64,000 nucleotides of DNA from Imbricaverruca yamaguchii (taxonomy: Eukaryota; Arthropoda; Thecostraca; Neoverrucidae), in assembly GCA_034440575.1 (NCBI GenBank), contig JAOTOL010001564.1, positions 1,054,001 through 1,118,000 on the forward strand. Reading direction: 5' to 3'. The position numbers were made by a program, and so were the translations under genes. Under the pieces are notes generated by a model. That model had not been told where the DNA came from, did not search any database, and saw only the letters and a program-made list of their open reading frames with translations. Positions 49,965-62,569 of the stretch are shown piece after piece. Positions within the stretch are counted from its first letter, which is position 1. Every line of letters starts with the position of its first letter.

Positions 49965-51244
49965 GTTTTTATGTTACCAATGTCGCTTTTCAAACATAAT
50001 TCAGTTTCATAAACAGGCATAATAGGTACCACCAAAAGCCATCTGGAGCATACCCGATTTAGTGTCAAGAGAACCAAAATGTGCAACTGGTTCGCTGTGG
50101 AACAAGAAGGTAACAACTGCTAACTAGTTAGACTGCACGGACAGACCACACGGCGTCCAAAACAGGCATGCCGCTCTTTGAGAACGATCATGTGTGTGCG
50201 TGTAGGGGGGGGGGTGTCGAGTTCACTAATAAACAAATTAAGAAATCGGGTTATTGGTAGCTTCCGCTGCGTTCTTGGAAAAATAGTTGTTCAGTCAGTG
50301 GGGAGGCCGGTAGGGGGGACGGGATTAAACTTTCCGATGTCAGCAATGTAGCCAGCTGACTGTAGCTAGTTCCAACCGTGTAAACCGGGCCGTGTATACG
50401 GCTCCGGTGTAATTTACACTAGTCTACAGCCGTGTACAAGGGTGGAAGTACCGATTCAGTGACGACGCCGTAAATTGATAGAGGTGAAGGTGGGGAGGGG
50501 GGAGGGTGATGGAGATACCAATTAAGGAACAATTAAGGGATGTATTTCGACAGTCTGACTGAAGTGGCGATTAATATTTTGTGTCCGGGAGGATGAGGTG
50601 CTGATTCATAGGTGTCATCGGGGATATTTGATTCATTGTGGAGATGCTGATTCAGAGATGCCATCAATAATTGGCGCTAAAGTTTGGGGAGGGATGGAAG
50701 TGGTGGATCCAGGACATTCCTAGTCATCCGGGGGCATACTGTGAGATGTGCTTGATGGATTAGTATAGACCAACTTCGAGGACGCCACCTGGTTATGGTA
50801 ACCGTGCCGACTCAAGGCTGTTTCAAAGATTGTGTTTCGCGAATGATGGAATAGTGGTTTACGGACTGAGGTAGGAATTATCTCGAGGGGTGATGGAGAT
50901 TCTTCCCATTCATTCCCTGCTGCTTACCTATTTTTGCATGCACGGTGCCATCAATGATCCGACATAAAGGAAGGATGCAACCGGTAATTTTGCAACGAGT
51001 TACCAATATATGTCCATTATGTTGCGGAAATAACAACGTGTTTAGTGAAACTTACAGCGAAAAGTGAAATTTCAGCTTCGGAATTTTTCCAAATGTTTGA
51101 AATTAAATTATGTAAGCTGACATAGATTTCGCCCGACAAGCAGATGCGCAGCCGATGGAGTCCCCACCCGCTCTTTAACAACGAAATATACGCTAGATGA
51201 GCAAGAAATCAAGATGGTCACAGTGCAAAATAAAAAACAAAGTT
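49965..51244. other. Intergenic stretch
   Basis: Loose repeats of a GA(T/C)GCTGATTCA(G/T) motif occur at 50440-50660. No gene or element supported. Confidence 0.4.
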
Positions 51245-51325
51245 CGGCGCCAGGCGCGCTGAAGACCGGCTATATTTAATGATATGTGTTCAATCCCCCT
51301 TAACAAAATCCTGACTGCACCCCTG
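51245..51325 (-). mobile_element. Lone hAT-type terminus
   Basis: The minus strand begins CAGGGGTGCAGTCAGGATTT and continues into a G-rich stretch, the style of hAT-superfamily ends. The element would extend to the left, but no matching CAGGGG end or 8-bp duplication was found in the preceding 1.2 kb, so it appears truncated. Confidence 0.4.
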
Positions 51326-54300
51326 TCGAAAAGAGAGGCCACAGCTTCCCAGTCCCTCACCGAAATGTGCCACCGATGTACAGTGTCTCGATAGGTACAT
51401 ATAAACATTGTGGTTCATCGGAGAATACCTTTCTTCAGCATGGCCAAAGGATTCACAATGCATTTTTGGTCCCCAGAATACCCAGTGTGCGTCAGACCTA
51501 ATGTTCAACGTGCTTCGGGCAGAGGGTCGAGAACCCCCATGGAATCTTCACCCATATGCTTCTGGGCGCATGTCCTTCCAGACGCCGGCCACTTCAAACG
51601 CAATCAGTGTAAATTAAAGAAGCGCCGGAGTGGCCATTAGAAACGGATTAGGCAGTCGGAATGTGTGTGCGTCTGTGTGTGTATTTCACGGTGGGCAACG
51701 TTTGCACACGCCGGTAATTACAGAGGCCTATGGAGGACTTGGTGACATGGCGCTTCGGCAGCGGCGGCGACTCTTCCGACGTCAGTCTGACTCCCGGGCC
51801 GCAGGAGGGCCGGAAGGAATGACGGCAAGAGGGGACGCAGGGCGACAATGGCACGCGAGAGGCCAGCCTTGATGGACTATCGGCAAGCATTGTCCGTCGC
51901 TTTGACCGTCCGCTTTGTGAGCACCCTCATCGAGAATGATAGGAAAGAAATGCGTGGAGTTAAACAGAAAAAAATAACGCCGTCGTTAGTACCGACTATC
52001 GTGAAGTACTGGGATACTTGGCAGGTCGGCGATTGATCATGTCGGGACTAGGGAGGTGGCGCTAGCTCGGCGCCATGAAGTTCCAAAGCACCTTCCCTGT
52101 GCCGCGCGTCACCCCAGTCAGACGGGCTCAATGCTTCTCGAAAGTACCCTAATGACATCGAGAAAGGCGCCTGCTTTCAGGCTCGCGGTATGGGTGCGTT
52201 CCGTTCTCAATCCCTGTCACAATATTTTCCGAGCACAGTAGGCGATCGGCACTGGTCGGGCCGCGCACACCACGGCTCCTCTCGCTGAATGTAGACGGCC
52301 GGCGGCCGGCGCGTCACGTGGTGTTGCTTTCTCTCCGGATCGGCTCCCATCCAAGAGGCAGGTGCTGGACGGCGGCTGCATTTTCGTGCACCACATCCGA
52401 CTGTCACGAGTCCAGTAATTCCGTGACGTTACTGAGCATGCGAGTAGGAAGTAATGAGAGCGGTGGGCCTTCAGAAAGATCCGGCTTCGGAAAAAAAACT
52501 AGCATGAGTTGCATGAGTTGCATGGAACTGTTCCGAATGGGCCGGGTGACCGCCACCAAAGTTAGCAAGTTCTTGCGCCAATAAGCTGCACCTGACGATA
52601 GAGAATGTCTGAAGGACAGCTATGCGAGCCGAATCACAAATGCATCTTGATGTTTTAGGCAACGATGAGCACACGATGTTCTAAAAGTGTGTAGAGAGAG
52701 GGGAAGTCGCCATTGACATTGCATGCGCCAGCTTGCCATGAGACGCACGAGTAGAAACAGAGGAGCAATGTCAAAAGTACGTGTCTTCAGGAGGCAAGAT
52801 GAAAACAAAGCTGAAGCCTGCAATGCAATAACATGATTTACCTTGACATATACGAGACTTCTAGACGTAACGCTTGCTTCTATCTGCGAAACGCATTTCT
52901 ACACTGGCTCACGCACTTCGACCTATTGTAGCGGAGCCGGTCGAACCTGACCTATGCCGATAAAGCGGCGGAGCGTGGATTTGGTCCAAGGTGTCCAAGG
53001 TGGAGAGGAGGGGACAACCACACAATTGGTCGGGCAGAGCCATACAAAAATTGGAAAACTCACTGATTTCGCCTGACGTATTTTCATGAAGCCTGCCCTC
53101 TGACAAGTCAACATTAATCTCAAGAATTCTGGCACTGCTGTTGATGCTAATTCACCTGAGCAAAACAAAAACATGCCATTTGTTGCTGAGATTTGATGTC
53201 ATTACCAAGCTAGTTGTGGCTGCGTTTCGCCATGCGTAAGAGCAATGGATTGCACAGAAGCGAAATTGCTTGGCTGTTATTAGGACAAAGTTCGATAAGT
53301 GGGTGCGAAAACTTTATGTAAGGTATCCTGAATAGAAACCTCCATAATTATCCTACCAATGAAGTAGACTAACCAGCTTACCTCACAATCAGACCGCCAT
53401 TAATCGTAGGAGTCGGCTCAGGATCGCGACAGTTCATCAATCAGGTTGGAGGTGCTTAAACCAGACAACAGTTCCACTGCCTAACTCTTCCGAACGCCCG
53501 TCAAGGGTCGACTAAGCAACATTCGAATTCACGAGGCACGTTTTCACCACCTATGCAGCTTCCCACAAGCACGGCAATGATCATCCCTATGGCTCAGCAA
53601 GTTCCCGTCATCTCTCGAGTGATGTTCCCACAGAGTTTAAGTAAAAAGTTGATTATTTTCACGTGCTGCGCTCTACAAATTCCACCAGACCCGGCTCTAT
53701 ATTCGCGTGACAGGCTCAATAATACAGCCGACGCCGCTCTTTCCTTCGACAGATTTCCAATTCGAGCACGTAATGGGCTAGATTATAATTGGCCTATTGA
53801 GAATGCTCGCAGCCCCATTCGTCGCCGGATATTTGGCCGACAGCGTCGGAAGTTGGTGGTGGGTCCTGAAAGGGCGCCGCCACTGGTACGGGGCGGGTGA
53901 ACACAGCACCGATATTGTGATATGAGGAAATCATGCCGCTGTCTGAAACTAATAGAGAGCTGTAGTTCACAGAAAAGCGCCGGCGTGAAAGGAAATTGGA
54001 CACATCTCACAAGCAAACCAGATGTGGTGTGAACGAGTAATTATCGGCTGTAATTAATTCTGTAACTTTGGCAATTTAAGTTGTGCTGAGCGGAGCCACG
54101 GTCGCACGCGGAGGACCACCGGTCGAGACCGGTCAATATGGGTGTAAGCAATGGTGGTGCAAGTCTTATCAAGTGGTTTGGTTAACCGAAGTTTTGCAAG
54201 ATCGCTCGGCTGTAAGTGTGAAGAAGTAGTTTTTATGTTGTAGCATAACTAAGAGCTTTTTAGCGTTTGTTGGCTAACCCATTCTTTGCACATGACACAC

Positions 54301-54424
54301 ATCTAAGCTCTTCTTTAAAAAAATGGCAAAATGCAACTCACTTGCCATCTCCCAATTCATCGACGTCATCACACCTCTGCCAATGTGACGCTGCCAATTT
54401 CAATGTCTGGGTTTAGCCAGATGC
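51326..54424. other. Intergenic stretch
   Basis: No gene recognised; 51700-52420 is GC-rich. A 115-codon plus-strand frame at 53553-53900 has a basic C-terminus but no motif. Confidence 0.35.
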
Positions 54425-54660
54425 ACCGAAGAGCGTTCATTACCGTAGAGTGTGAAGAGTGTCCACTGCCGTCCAGTGTTAAGAGTGTCCACTGCCATCC
54501 GGTGTGAAGAGCGTCCATTTCCGTGCAGAGTCAAGAGTGTCCACTGCCATCCAGAGTGAAGAGCGCCAACTGCTGTCCAGTGTGAAGAACGTCCACTGCC
54601 GTCAAGTGTGAAGAGCGTCCACTGCCATCCGGTGTGAAGAGCGTCCACTACTGTCCAGTG
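54425..54660 (+). repeat. 26-bp minisatellite, about nine copies
   Basis: GTGTGAAGAG(T/C)GTCCACTGCC followed by (G/A)TCC(A/G) repeats every 26 bp from 54451 onward with scattered substitutions. Confidence 0.92.
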
Positions 54661-54842
54661 CAGGGCGGGGATGATCGAGTGGATAAGGTGCTGAGCTCTG
54701 GGTACCAAAGGTCCCGGATTCAACACTCGCACCACTCGGAACATCCTCGAATTCCGCGGCCCACCGGCGAAACAGTGTGGGCGGCCTCATTAGCCGTGAT
54801 CGTGCATAAAGTTAGTCGTGAAACACCCAATAAACAACATCC
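54661..54842 (+). mobile_element. tRNA-derived SINE, about 180 bp
   Basis: GAGTGGATAAGGTGCTG (54677-54693) fits an A-box and GGTCCCGGATTCAACAC (54710-54726) fits a B-box at tRNA spacing. A GGGTACC segment lies between, as in an anticodon arm. The body runs to GTCGTGAAACACCCAATAAAC near 54817-54836, an A-rich LINE-like tail. It starts exactly where the 26-bp array ends, so it may have inserted at the array edge. Confidence 0.65.
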
Positions 54843-57324
54843 AGTGTACATTCCAGCCTGTCGGTGGAACTTTGCCCGCCAGTTGCGAGCTGGTCGGATC
54901 TGCCCCATAAAATACTGCTCGCCAGTCTTGATTCGAAATGCCCCTGCTGGGCATTCGACACTCCTCACGATCAAGTTTTTTCAATGTTTCTCAATTTCCA
55001 GACCCAGTCTGTCCCCTCTGCCCGGGGGACAGCTGGGGTGATGGCATTTACATGACAATCCGCCCCCGGTGATTAAGGCAATTCACAGTTTAATCTGGTC
55101 GTCATCTGCACGTGACGCTTTTGGCAGCAGCGCCAGCCGACGTCAATGGTAAAACAGAGACACAATACACTCCCAGACCGGCCAATCGGAGCGTTGGGGA
55201 AACGGTCGGGACGCAATCAGGCTGGAAGAGAGGAGCAATCAAACTTAGCGTGGCGCTGGTAATGGGAAGGAAGAAATTACAGGGACACGACACTGGTGTT
55301 TCGATTCTGGATTGGTTCTTGCAGCATATGCGCATGAAAGTGCAACTCGAATAGCAAGTTGCTTGTATGCAAAGATCACGGAAATATATTTGGAAAATGC
55401 AACGTAATGCCACGGTATAGTCAGAACATTGTATCTGGGAAGTCGTGGATTATCTCACCTTTCATCATGACCCAACGCAGACTGACGGGTCTGACGCTGG
55501 TATAGCCGATGTACCCGAGCGAAGCTTTATCATAGTTATTGGTGGAGCGTCTGCACGACTGCAGAATTTGAATTATGAAAATGCAGGAATTGATTAAGGT
55601 TCTGGGAGTGAATACTTAATTGAGTTCTTGGAGTTCACGTACACACATGCCCTCGGATGCTTCTACCTTTGTGACTGCCTTTTATCGTTCGTTAGGTAGA
55701 TTTGGATTTCTCCCAGGACAGCTGTGATTTTCTCCCGGATCCGATGTCTTCGGCTGTTCTCACCATCCCCGTTGATCAGGTCACCAAATCTTGTTGGCCA
55801 TGTCTGAGATCTCGTCACTGCCATCAGCAATGGAACAGACGTGGCCCTGCGTGACTGCCTTCGAGCAGTCAAACATATTCGAGTGCAAGCGTCTGCTTCT
55901 GCGCTAGCGAGGGCTTCGCAGCTGGTAACGGGAGAGGATTTATAGCAGAGGAGATTATTTCAGAGACAAAAAAAACTACGGCTCATGCAGTTCAATACTC
56001 GGTTCCCCTTACACCACAATGTGCTTATTACCGTATCAGTGACTTGCCACCATCACCTCGGTATCTCCAGTCATTTCTGATTGGCTGCACATAGTCCATG
56101 GCTATTCCGATATCTTCCGTGGTCCCTCTTCATATGTATTTAGGCAAACTATCGGGCTCGATAACAAATGTGCCCAGGACACAAGCGGGTGTTCCTGTTC
56201 TTTGAACAACCTGGAGAGCGTTCGAGTTACGTCTCTTGATTGCTTCTCCAGCCATCTCCAGGCCTGGTCAACATATGACCACCTCGAGGGCTCCTGACGC
56301 CTCTAGCTTTCCCAAAGACTCCAATTCTCGCCAGAATCGATGGCATAGGTCATGTCTCCGCTTCGTGACCTCCTAGCTGTGTCTCTGTTCCCTGTTAGTC
56401 ACTTCGGCAGCCTGTAGCCACACCAGGATCGCTTTGAGCCTGCATTCCCGTTACACTTCTGCAACCACCCATATACCTTTTTTGTCATGAATCACGAAAT
56501 CGGTCATTTTAAAGCAGGAGCTCAAATACGTGTCTGATGAAGTACTCTTCCAGCCACTAAAAAAAATGAACGTGATAAACGACATATTTCCTCATAGAGG
56601 CACGAAACACTATTTCAGTCCCCTGACACCCATCCTATTCCTTTGGAATGCAATGGGTGAGTCTTCGCACCCCATCATCACCTTGACTACGCCCCAGCAG
56701 TGATATGTATTCATTATTCCGCAAGATAGATATGAGACCTTCAAAGTCAGCGACGAGCTTAAGGGGATAGGCAGCCCATCCGGCGGCAACCGCTACATTT
56801 GATTAGGAAAAGGGGAGAGAACAAGAGAGCAGGGGCATGATGAATCGGGATGTTGACGTACAGAACTATAGTTAGATAGATCAGCGAAGCTACGTGTGGT
56901 TACCATAGCACGCTACGTCAGACACATTGTGACATGATGGGCGCTTTGTCCATCGCACGCCGGCAGTTCTCTCAGATGTTCTTTCTTCCGAGTGCTGTAG
57001 CGTGCGCGATATGGGCAAATGGCGTAAAGAGCACTCAGCTGAAACTAATTCGCATTTCCAAAGCTGTACAAAACACACCTCCCTTCTCGTCGTCATTGAA
57101 GGCACGATCAGCTCCAACCGCAGGTGATGCCTGTACGCATGGCCGCGGCGGACATTTCCGGCCGTGAAAAATCGGCCTGTTGTGACGTCACCGCTAACAT
57201 GGCCGCCCGCACGGTTTCCGGCGGCAGCTGTCCCCGCGGCCGCCGTGACTGATTCACTGAGTTACGGTGCCGTATCACTGCCGAACCGACTGTTGCCATA
57301 CACACACCTCCACAATAAGGCCGG
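54843..57324. other. Intergenic stretch
   Basis: No gene supported. Minus-strand frames at 55650-56460 read partly like protein but contain about as many stops as chance predicts. Confidence 0.35.
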
Positions 57325-57730
57325 TCCGTCCGCCGGCCGCCTGTCCCGCTGACAGGGGGTGCATCTGGCAGCGCACATCCGATAGAGATTCGTCCGCCGG
57401 CAGACTATCCCACTGACAAGGCACATCTGGCAGGCACATCCGATAGAGATCCCGCCGCCGCCTGTCCCGCTGACAGGGGGTGCATCTGGCAGCGCACATC
57501 CGATAGAGATTCGTCCGCCGGCAGACTGGCCCGCTGACAGGGGGTGCATCTGGCAGCGCACATCCGATAGAGATTCGTCCGCCGGCAGACTGGCCCGCTG
57601 ACAGGGGGTGCATCTGGCAGCGCACATCTGACAGAGAACGGCAACTGGAGGCGCATGTCGCCAACAGGGGGCACATCTGGTATGTTAACACGCTAACAGG
57701 GGGCACACCTGGTAGCGCTCTTCTGATAGA
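57325..57730 (+). repeat. 64-bp minisatellite
   Basis: GACAGGGGGTGCATCTGGCA starts units at 57351, 57472, 57536 and 57600 (64-bp spacing in the last three). A shortened unit lies at about 57410 and degenerate ones follow to 57730. Each unit contains CGCACATCCGATAGAGA. The 121- and 143-codon minus-strand cysteine-rich frames arise from it. Confidence 0.95.
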
Positions 57731-57759
57731 GAACGCTGACTGATGAACCCTTGCGCCGC

Positions 57760-57845
57760 CGACCCCGTGTCAGATTTGCCGCGCCACGTTCGCCATTGGA
57801 TTTGCCGCGCCACGTTTGCCGCTGGCCTTGCCGCTCCTCGCTCGC
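57760..57845 (+). repeat. Short tandem repeat of TTTGCCGCGCCACGTT(C/T)GCC
   Basis: Three diverging copies of about 26-28 bp. The TCAGATTTGCCGCGCC start resembles the duplication at 13.8 kb. Confidence 0.8.
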
Positions 57846-58531
57846 CGTTGCGCGCGACCAATGTGATCGATGATGCGGGGAAGCGGGCCCAGGGTGCATC
57901 GATATATCACAGGCATTGCGGCGCGATCACTTAATTAAATAATCGCAGTGAAATCGCAAATGCAGTAATAGTTGACTCGCATCGGGTATCTGTACCGGCG
58001 TTCACAGTAGCTTCGACCCTGGAGCTTTGCAAGAAGGCATGGAGGTCTGGATAATTTCAAGTGTCCTACCCTCACCATCAGAATGGAATATACTCTAGAG
58101 TTTGCTTGGCGTCCAATTTTTACCAAGATGCGAAATCAAGTTGCATAGAGTACAATGTAACTTGGAATGTATTCACAAAGAAACTTTATACGGCGTGGAA
58201 GTTAATCAGCTTCGCAGTTAACACAGCCATGGAGCAACCCGTGAGTGAAAGGAAAGTGATGGACAGTATCGATATCGATGTTTATATGGCCCGAAGCCTC
58301 ACAGCCGTCCCGTCCACAGGCCGTGGAGGAATTAGCCATTCGCTGCGGGAACTGACAGCTGCCCGGCTAAGAAACTCAAACTGACAGACACACAGGCCCG
58401 GCGGAATAATTAGTCTGGCCAGTAAAGCGTCCCGCGGTGTGCGGTGGCGATTTTTGCCCCAGTTTGTGATTAAAGCCCGCTGCACGCGTCAACAGCGTCC
58501 CGTCGGCTGCGTCGGCCGGCAAAAACTGTTC
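57846..58531. other. Intergenic stretch
   Basis: Nothing specific recognised. Confidence 0.4.
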
Positions 58532-58775
58532 CAGTACACGGCTGTGTCGGTGTTGATTAACGACGGTGTGGCTGAGAGCGGGTTAGGATGGCACAGACCC
58601 CCCTACAGTACACGGCTGTGTCGGTGTCGGCTGATGGCCGACGGACGGCTGACGGCTGACCTCGGTACAGCAGTACTCCTAGCACGGCGTTACTGGCATG
58701 ACGGTCCGCTAACCCGCAATGGGAGCGACAGATACCGCCGGGGGTTACTGGTATGATGGTCCACCGATTAGCAAC
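58532..58775 (+). repeat. Two successive short direct duplications
   Basis: CAGTACACGGCTGTGTCGGT occurs at 58532 and 58606 (74-bp spacing). GTTACTGG(C/T)ATGA(C/T)GGTCC occurs at 58689 and 58744 (55-bp spacing). Confidence 0.9.
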
Positions 58776-59055
58776 AGGAAAACTACCGGCATGTGTGATA
58801 ACCCAACTGTGGCGACGCTGCCCGCGTCGGCCGATAGTGATTAATTAGCCCCGTTGGCGGCGCACTCCACTTCCTCGAACATGGACTTAAAATCTATGTT
58901 TTTCTTAGGCACTTGCATAGTGCCACTGTAGCTCAGAGCACAGATAGTCTACAGCCATGGCGTGTTTTAGTAGAATGCAGATGGGGTAATCTAATTGGGT
59001 ATAGGTGGGGAGGGTATGGTAATCAGATAGGTACATTAAAAGTAGTCAGGAATAC

Positions 59056-59165
59056 CAAGAGAGCGAGAGCGAGAACAAGAGGGAGGGCTCGGGAGAGAGC
59101 GAGAACGAGAGGGAGAGATAAAGAGAGAGAGAGAGGGAGAGAGATAGAGGCGGAGAGAGATGAAA
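59056..59165. repeat. GA-rich microsatellite
   Basis: GAGAGCGAGAACGAGAGGGAG-type tract running into GAGAGA. Confidence 0.93.
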
Positions 59166-60599
59166 GAGCAGAATGCAGGCAGACATCGGACTGGCAGGCA
59201 GTCACATAAAGGAACAAGGGAAGGGCGGGGCATTTCTGGTCTGACAGCATGACAAACACGGAGAAACATCCTGCTGTCCGGAGCTAACAACGGCAGACGA
59301 AGGCAGACAATCAATCCCGAACTCAATGACCTCGGCGGTAGTGTCAATTCAGTAAATAATCGGCGGCCAGATTTGTGACCCAATAAAGCCCAATGGGCCT
59401 CAATGCGCGAGGATTTACGACTTCATCTGGTCAGGCGATGTCACCGAGCGTGCCAGAGGCACGGCCGGCGATCCGTCGCGCAGCTGTTGATCCAGCTGCA
59501 GCCGAGGGTGCATGGGTGGGAGGAACGCGGGAGCGCCGGGGCGCCACGCCGTCCCTAAGGGTGACGAGGTTTAGCTCTGTTACGGGAAGGCTCTGCTGGT
59601 CTGCCGAGTAGTTAGGTGCCTCCCTCCTTCCTCCTCCTTTATGATATTCCAAAAATTAACGGACCGATTTTCTCGTGAAATAAAATTTCCGTGAAAGTAA
59701 ATTCCGACAACGTTGGCAGAGGTGGATACAGCAGCAAACAGATGAAGCCGATAAATTCTCCAGTCCCGATTTCTTTTATATTTCTCCATCGCCTTATCTG
59801 GAACCATTTCATAGTTGCAATGAACTCAACGAAGTAATAAAGCAATCTTTCCGATCAGATGATAACATATCAATATTCCAATGCCATATGCGAATCCGGG
59901 GCGTAGGCAATGGGAAAATTATTCGAAGATGTAATTATTTATTATAGCTCTAACTTTAAACTGCGTGCTGTCCTGACCAGACGTAATGGCCTGACAGGAA
60001 CGCGACGCAACAGCAGCATGCCTTTCCAATGACGCTTCTAAAAAAGAGAGCCAATTTTATGGCAATGATTGTGACAAAATATCAACATAATTACACATCA
60101 CATGACGAATACCTACAGCCGATCCTGATTTGGAGCCAGTCGAGATAATTACTTTCCTCGTCAAGATTGTCTTCACGAGTGGAGATGTTGACATCATGAC
60201 GAGAGTTGTCTTCACAGTTCGATACAATCATGCATTAAGCGAGCCACGTTCTAAAAATGAATAGCCGAGGCACATCGTTCGTCCCAAACACTTTCATGTA
60301 GTGTTGGATTTCATGAAATATACACTTAGCACCTTTCAAAGATGTTAGAATTTCCCTTCGATTCTTCCGGCAGAAATTAAGTTTCCCAATTGATGCACGA
60401 AATTTAGTGACTCGGAGAAGGTTGGAAAATGTACGTTATCACTTTCAGCCGCACCTGCAGCAACCATTGATGAGCCAATTCACTTCGAACAGGCAAGAAC
60501 TCTCATTAATGCCTAATATCAAGCATTGCCACATTTTTGTGGCTGCGATAGTTAGTCGATGTTTGCTGAAACGTGCGCCGCTTGCAACTAGTAGAAAAT
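59166..60599. other. Intergenic stretch
   Basis: Nothing specific recognised. Confidence 0.4.
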
Positions 60600-60689
60600 G
60601 AACCAAACAAGCCAGCGCAATCACCTGTTTTGAACCACAACAAAATGGCGTACAAGGAAATCCTGCGATTGTTGTGAATCAACATTCTT

Positions 60690-60757
60690 CCGTTTATGTG
60701 GACTCAGTGGGCGAAATAAAGACTGCTGTTGTTGTTGTTGTTGTTGTTGTTGTTGTA
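60690..60757 (+). repeat. AATAAA followed by a (GTT)n tract
   Basis: GGGCGAAATAAAGACTGCTG leads directly into about ten GTT triplets. This is compatible with the 3' end of a truncated LINE or SINE (poly-A signal plus simple-repeat tail), but no upstream element body was recognised. Confidence 0.5.
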
Positions 60758-61186
60758 GTCGACTTAGGGGATGGTAAGTAAGCGAATGTGCATACTTCCG
60801 TGAAATAATTCATCCAGAAACTCACCTGGAGGTAATTATGTCCCTTATTTCCCCCCACCCACCAAGTATAACCACGCTATTTTCAATAATTTGAAATGTC
60901 TAAAAAAATATCCTCATTCTGTTCATGTAAGAGTAAGGAACCTTAATTTGCAAAACTGCAAAGCTAAACCCAGCAGTAAGAGTTTGGTTTGAAATCATAA
61001 ATATTGCGGGCTGAGCTTGGCCAACCATCTGCTGTTGATCCAGTCCGGATCCAGTCCGAGCCCAGCCGCAGTGTCCTTTCTGTTCTCTTCAGAGACTGGT
61101 GACACGGGCCAACGCCGACAGCTGACACCGACGCTGACCCTGAACCATTAGTCATACCGACCTGTCATGGTTTGTAGTCATTTCTG

Positions 61187-61304
61187 TTGGGACCCGGATC
61201 CGAGGGTGAGGAGGTTCGTCATCTCAGCTGCTCATCTGGGCTTGAGGTCCTCATTGTTGGTACCCGGGGGTGAGGTAGTTCGTCGTCTCAGCTGCCGATT
61301 TGGG
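61187..61304 (+). repeat. 69-bp imperfect tandem duplication
   Basis: GTTGG(G/T)ACCCGG, GGGTGAGG, GTTCGTC(A/G)TCTCAGCTGC and AT(C/T)TGGG occur in order at 61187 and 61256. Confidence 0.85.
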
Positions 61305-61837
61305 ACATATTCAATGCCCAATGACTATACAAATTTGTGACCGGAGTCCTCACAGATATAGGAATAGTTAGCGGAGGCGGGAGACTAGTCCCCCTCCCCC
61401 ACCACTTTTCGGCGGCGTCCCCTCTGAGTACAAAAGCCGCCCACCCAGGAACACTTCTCTTAGCATGTTCTCAACCAATGGTACTCCTTTGAGGAAATGA
61501 CGCTACCTTAAAAACCCCACTCCACTTCCAACACTTTTCCTGTCGCTTCTACTGCTCTGCTCATAAATCCAGGACTCCCATAACTCTCATAAATCCGCAC
61601 AGGACCCCAGGACCTCCGCGTCCACCTGGTCTGCATCCTTTCTCGGACCTCCCCGTTCCCGACCGACTCGAGCAGCTCCAGACATGATTGTCGCCGGCGA
61701 ACGGCATCTAATCACATTACAGCCTCGTCTGGCTCTGTGTAGTCGGTAAACACGAGCCGGGCGGGCAGGAGTTGTCCCCGCAGCGGCGACTGGTGGCGTC
61801 TCCCGACCGCCTCGGCTCCCGACACACCCGTGCAGGA

Positions 61838-61995
61838 GATCACATCTGGTCACCGAGCCGCCGTGACCACCAGACGTCAGGGAACGGGCCGCCGCCGCCG
61901 TCCGGGCCCAGGGCGCCGTACGGCCTGGAGACGCGGCCGGGACCATTGAAGGAGACAGTGTGCCGAGCCGGCCGGTAAGCCACCGACGAGGTCAT
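61838..61995 (-). CDS. Possible GC3-rich coding exon, unknown function
   Basis: From an ATG near 61991 (minus strand) about 50 codons stay open to TGA near 61839, with the peptide HTVSFNGPGRVSRPYG followed by a glycine run. Third positions are about 84% G/C against about 60-64% at positions one and two, a coding-like bias. It may be an artefact of GC-rich DNA next to repeat block B. A weak donor-like CTCG/GTGACC lies near the end. No family recognised. Confidence 0.2.
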
Positions 61996-62014
61996 CCAAT
62001 CTGCTGCAGGCGGC

Positions 62015-62165
62015 CGGCGGGATGTTTGCCGAGACAGCAGGTGCTGGCAGCGGGGTTGTTGTGTTCTCCCCTGTGCCGGCGAGTGGCTCGCTGACCCCCC
62101 ATGACGGCCGGTCTGATTGGATTTCGGCCTGGTCATTACCGGCGAGATGCGACGCGGACGGTAAT
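62015..62165 (+). repeat. Dispersed repeat block B, copy 3 (diverged)
   Basis: Shares with the other copies GGGATGTTTGCC...GCAGGTGCTGGCAGC, GGTTGTTGTG and the GATTGGATTTC...GTCATTA end, in the same order. It is the most diverged copy. Block A follows about 400 bp downstream in the same orientation. Confidence 0.55.
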
Positions 62166-62310
62166 GGTGGGACGTCGCCGGCTGAACAAGCGAGCGATTG
62201 GGGCGTGGCTATTGGTGCCGACCGCTGCTACCATATATTAGTGGTCCATAAATCATGACTAAGATCCATTCTTGGGTCCAGTAGACTAAGACCCATTCTT
62301 GTGCCCAGTA

Positions 62311-62313
<3 letters not shown>

Positions 62314-62367
<54 letters not shown>
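62314..62367. repeat. (GT)n microsatellite
   Basis: Pure GT dinucleotide for about 50 bp, lying in the spacer between blocks B and A. Confidence 0.97.
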
Positions 62368-62371
<4 letters not shown>

Positions 62372-62569
62372 GAGGGAGCATACACTCCTCCTCGAATAGC
62401 TGGAATAGCTGTGAGCATACACTCTCAAAATAGCTGGAATCCGACAAAAGATCAATTGCAGCTACACAAATGTTTCCTGGCCGTCGTAGGCCGTCTTGAT
62501 TACTTCCATTCAGGTGCGGATAATCTACTTCTTGACTACGGCTGCACAGCCACCACGCGTCTCGGTCGA

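Noticed and set aside
55650..56460. Minus-strand protein-like fragments
   Set aside because: About five in-frame stops in 150 codons is close to the random expectation, and no motif was found.
57262..57706. Cysteine-rich 121- and 143-codon frames resembling secreted repeat proteins
   Set aside because: They arise from the 64-bp satellite and shift frame with unit length (64 is not a multiple of three).
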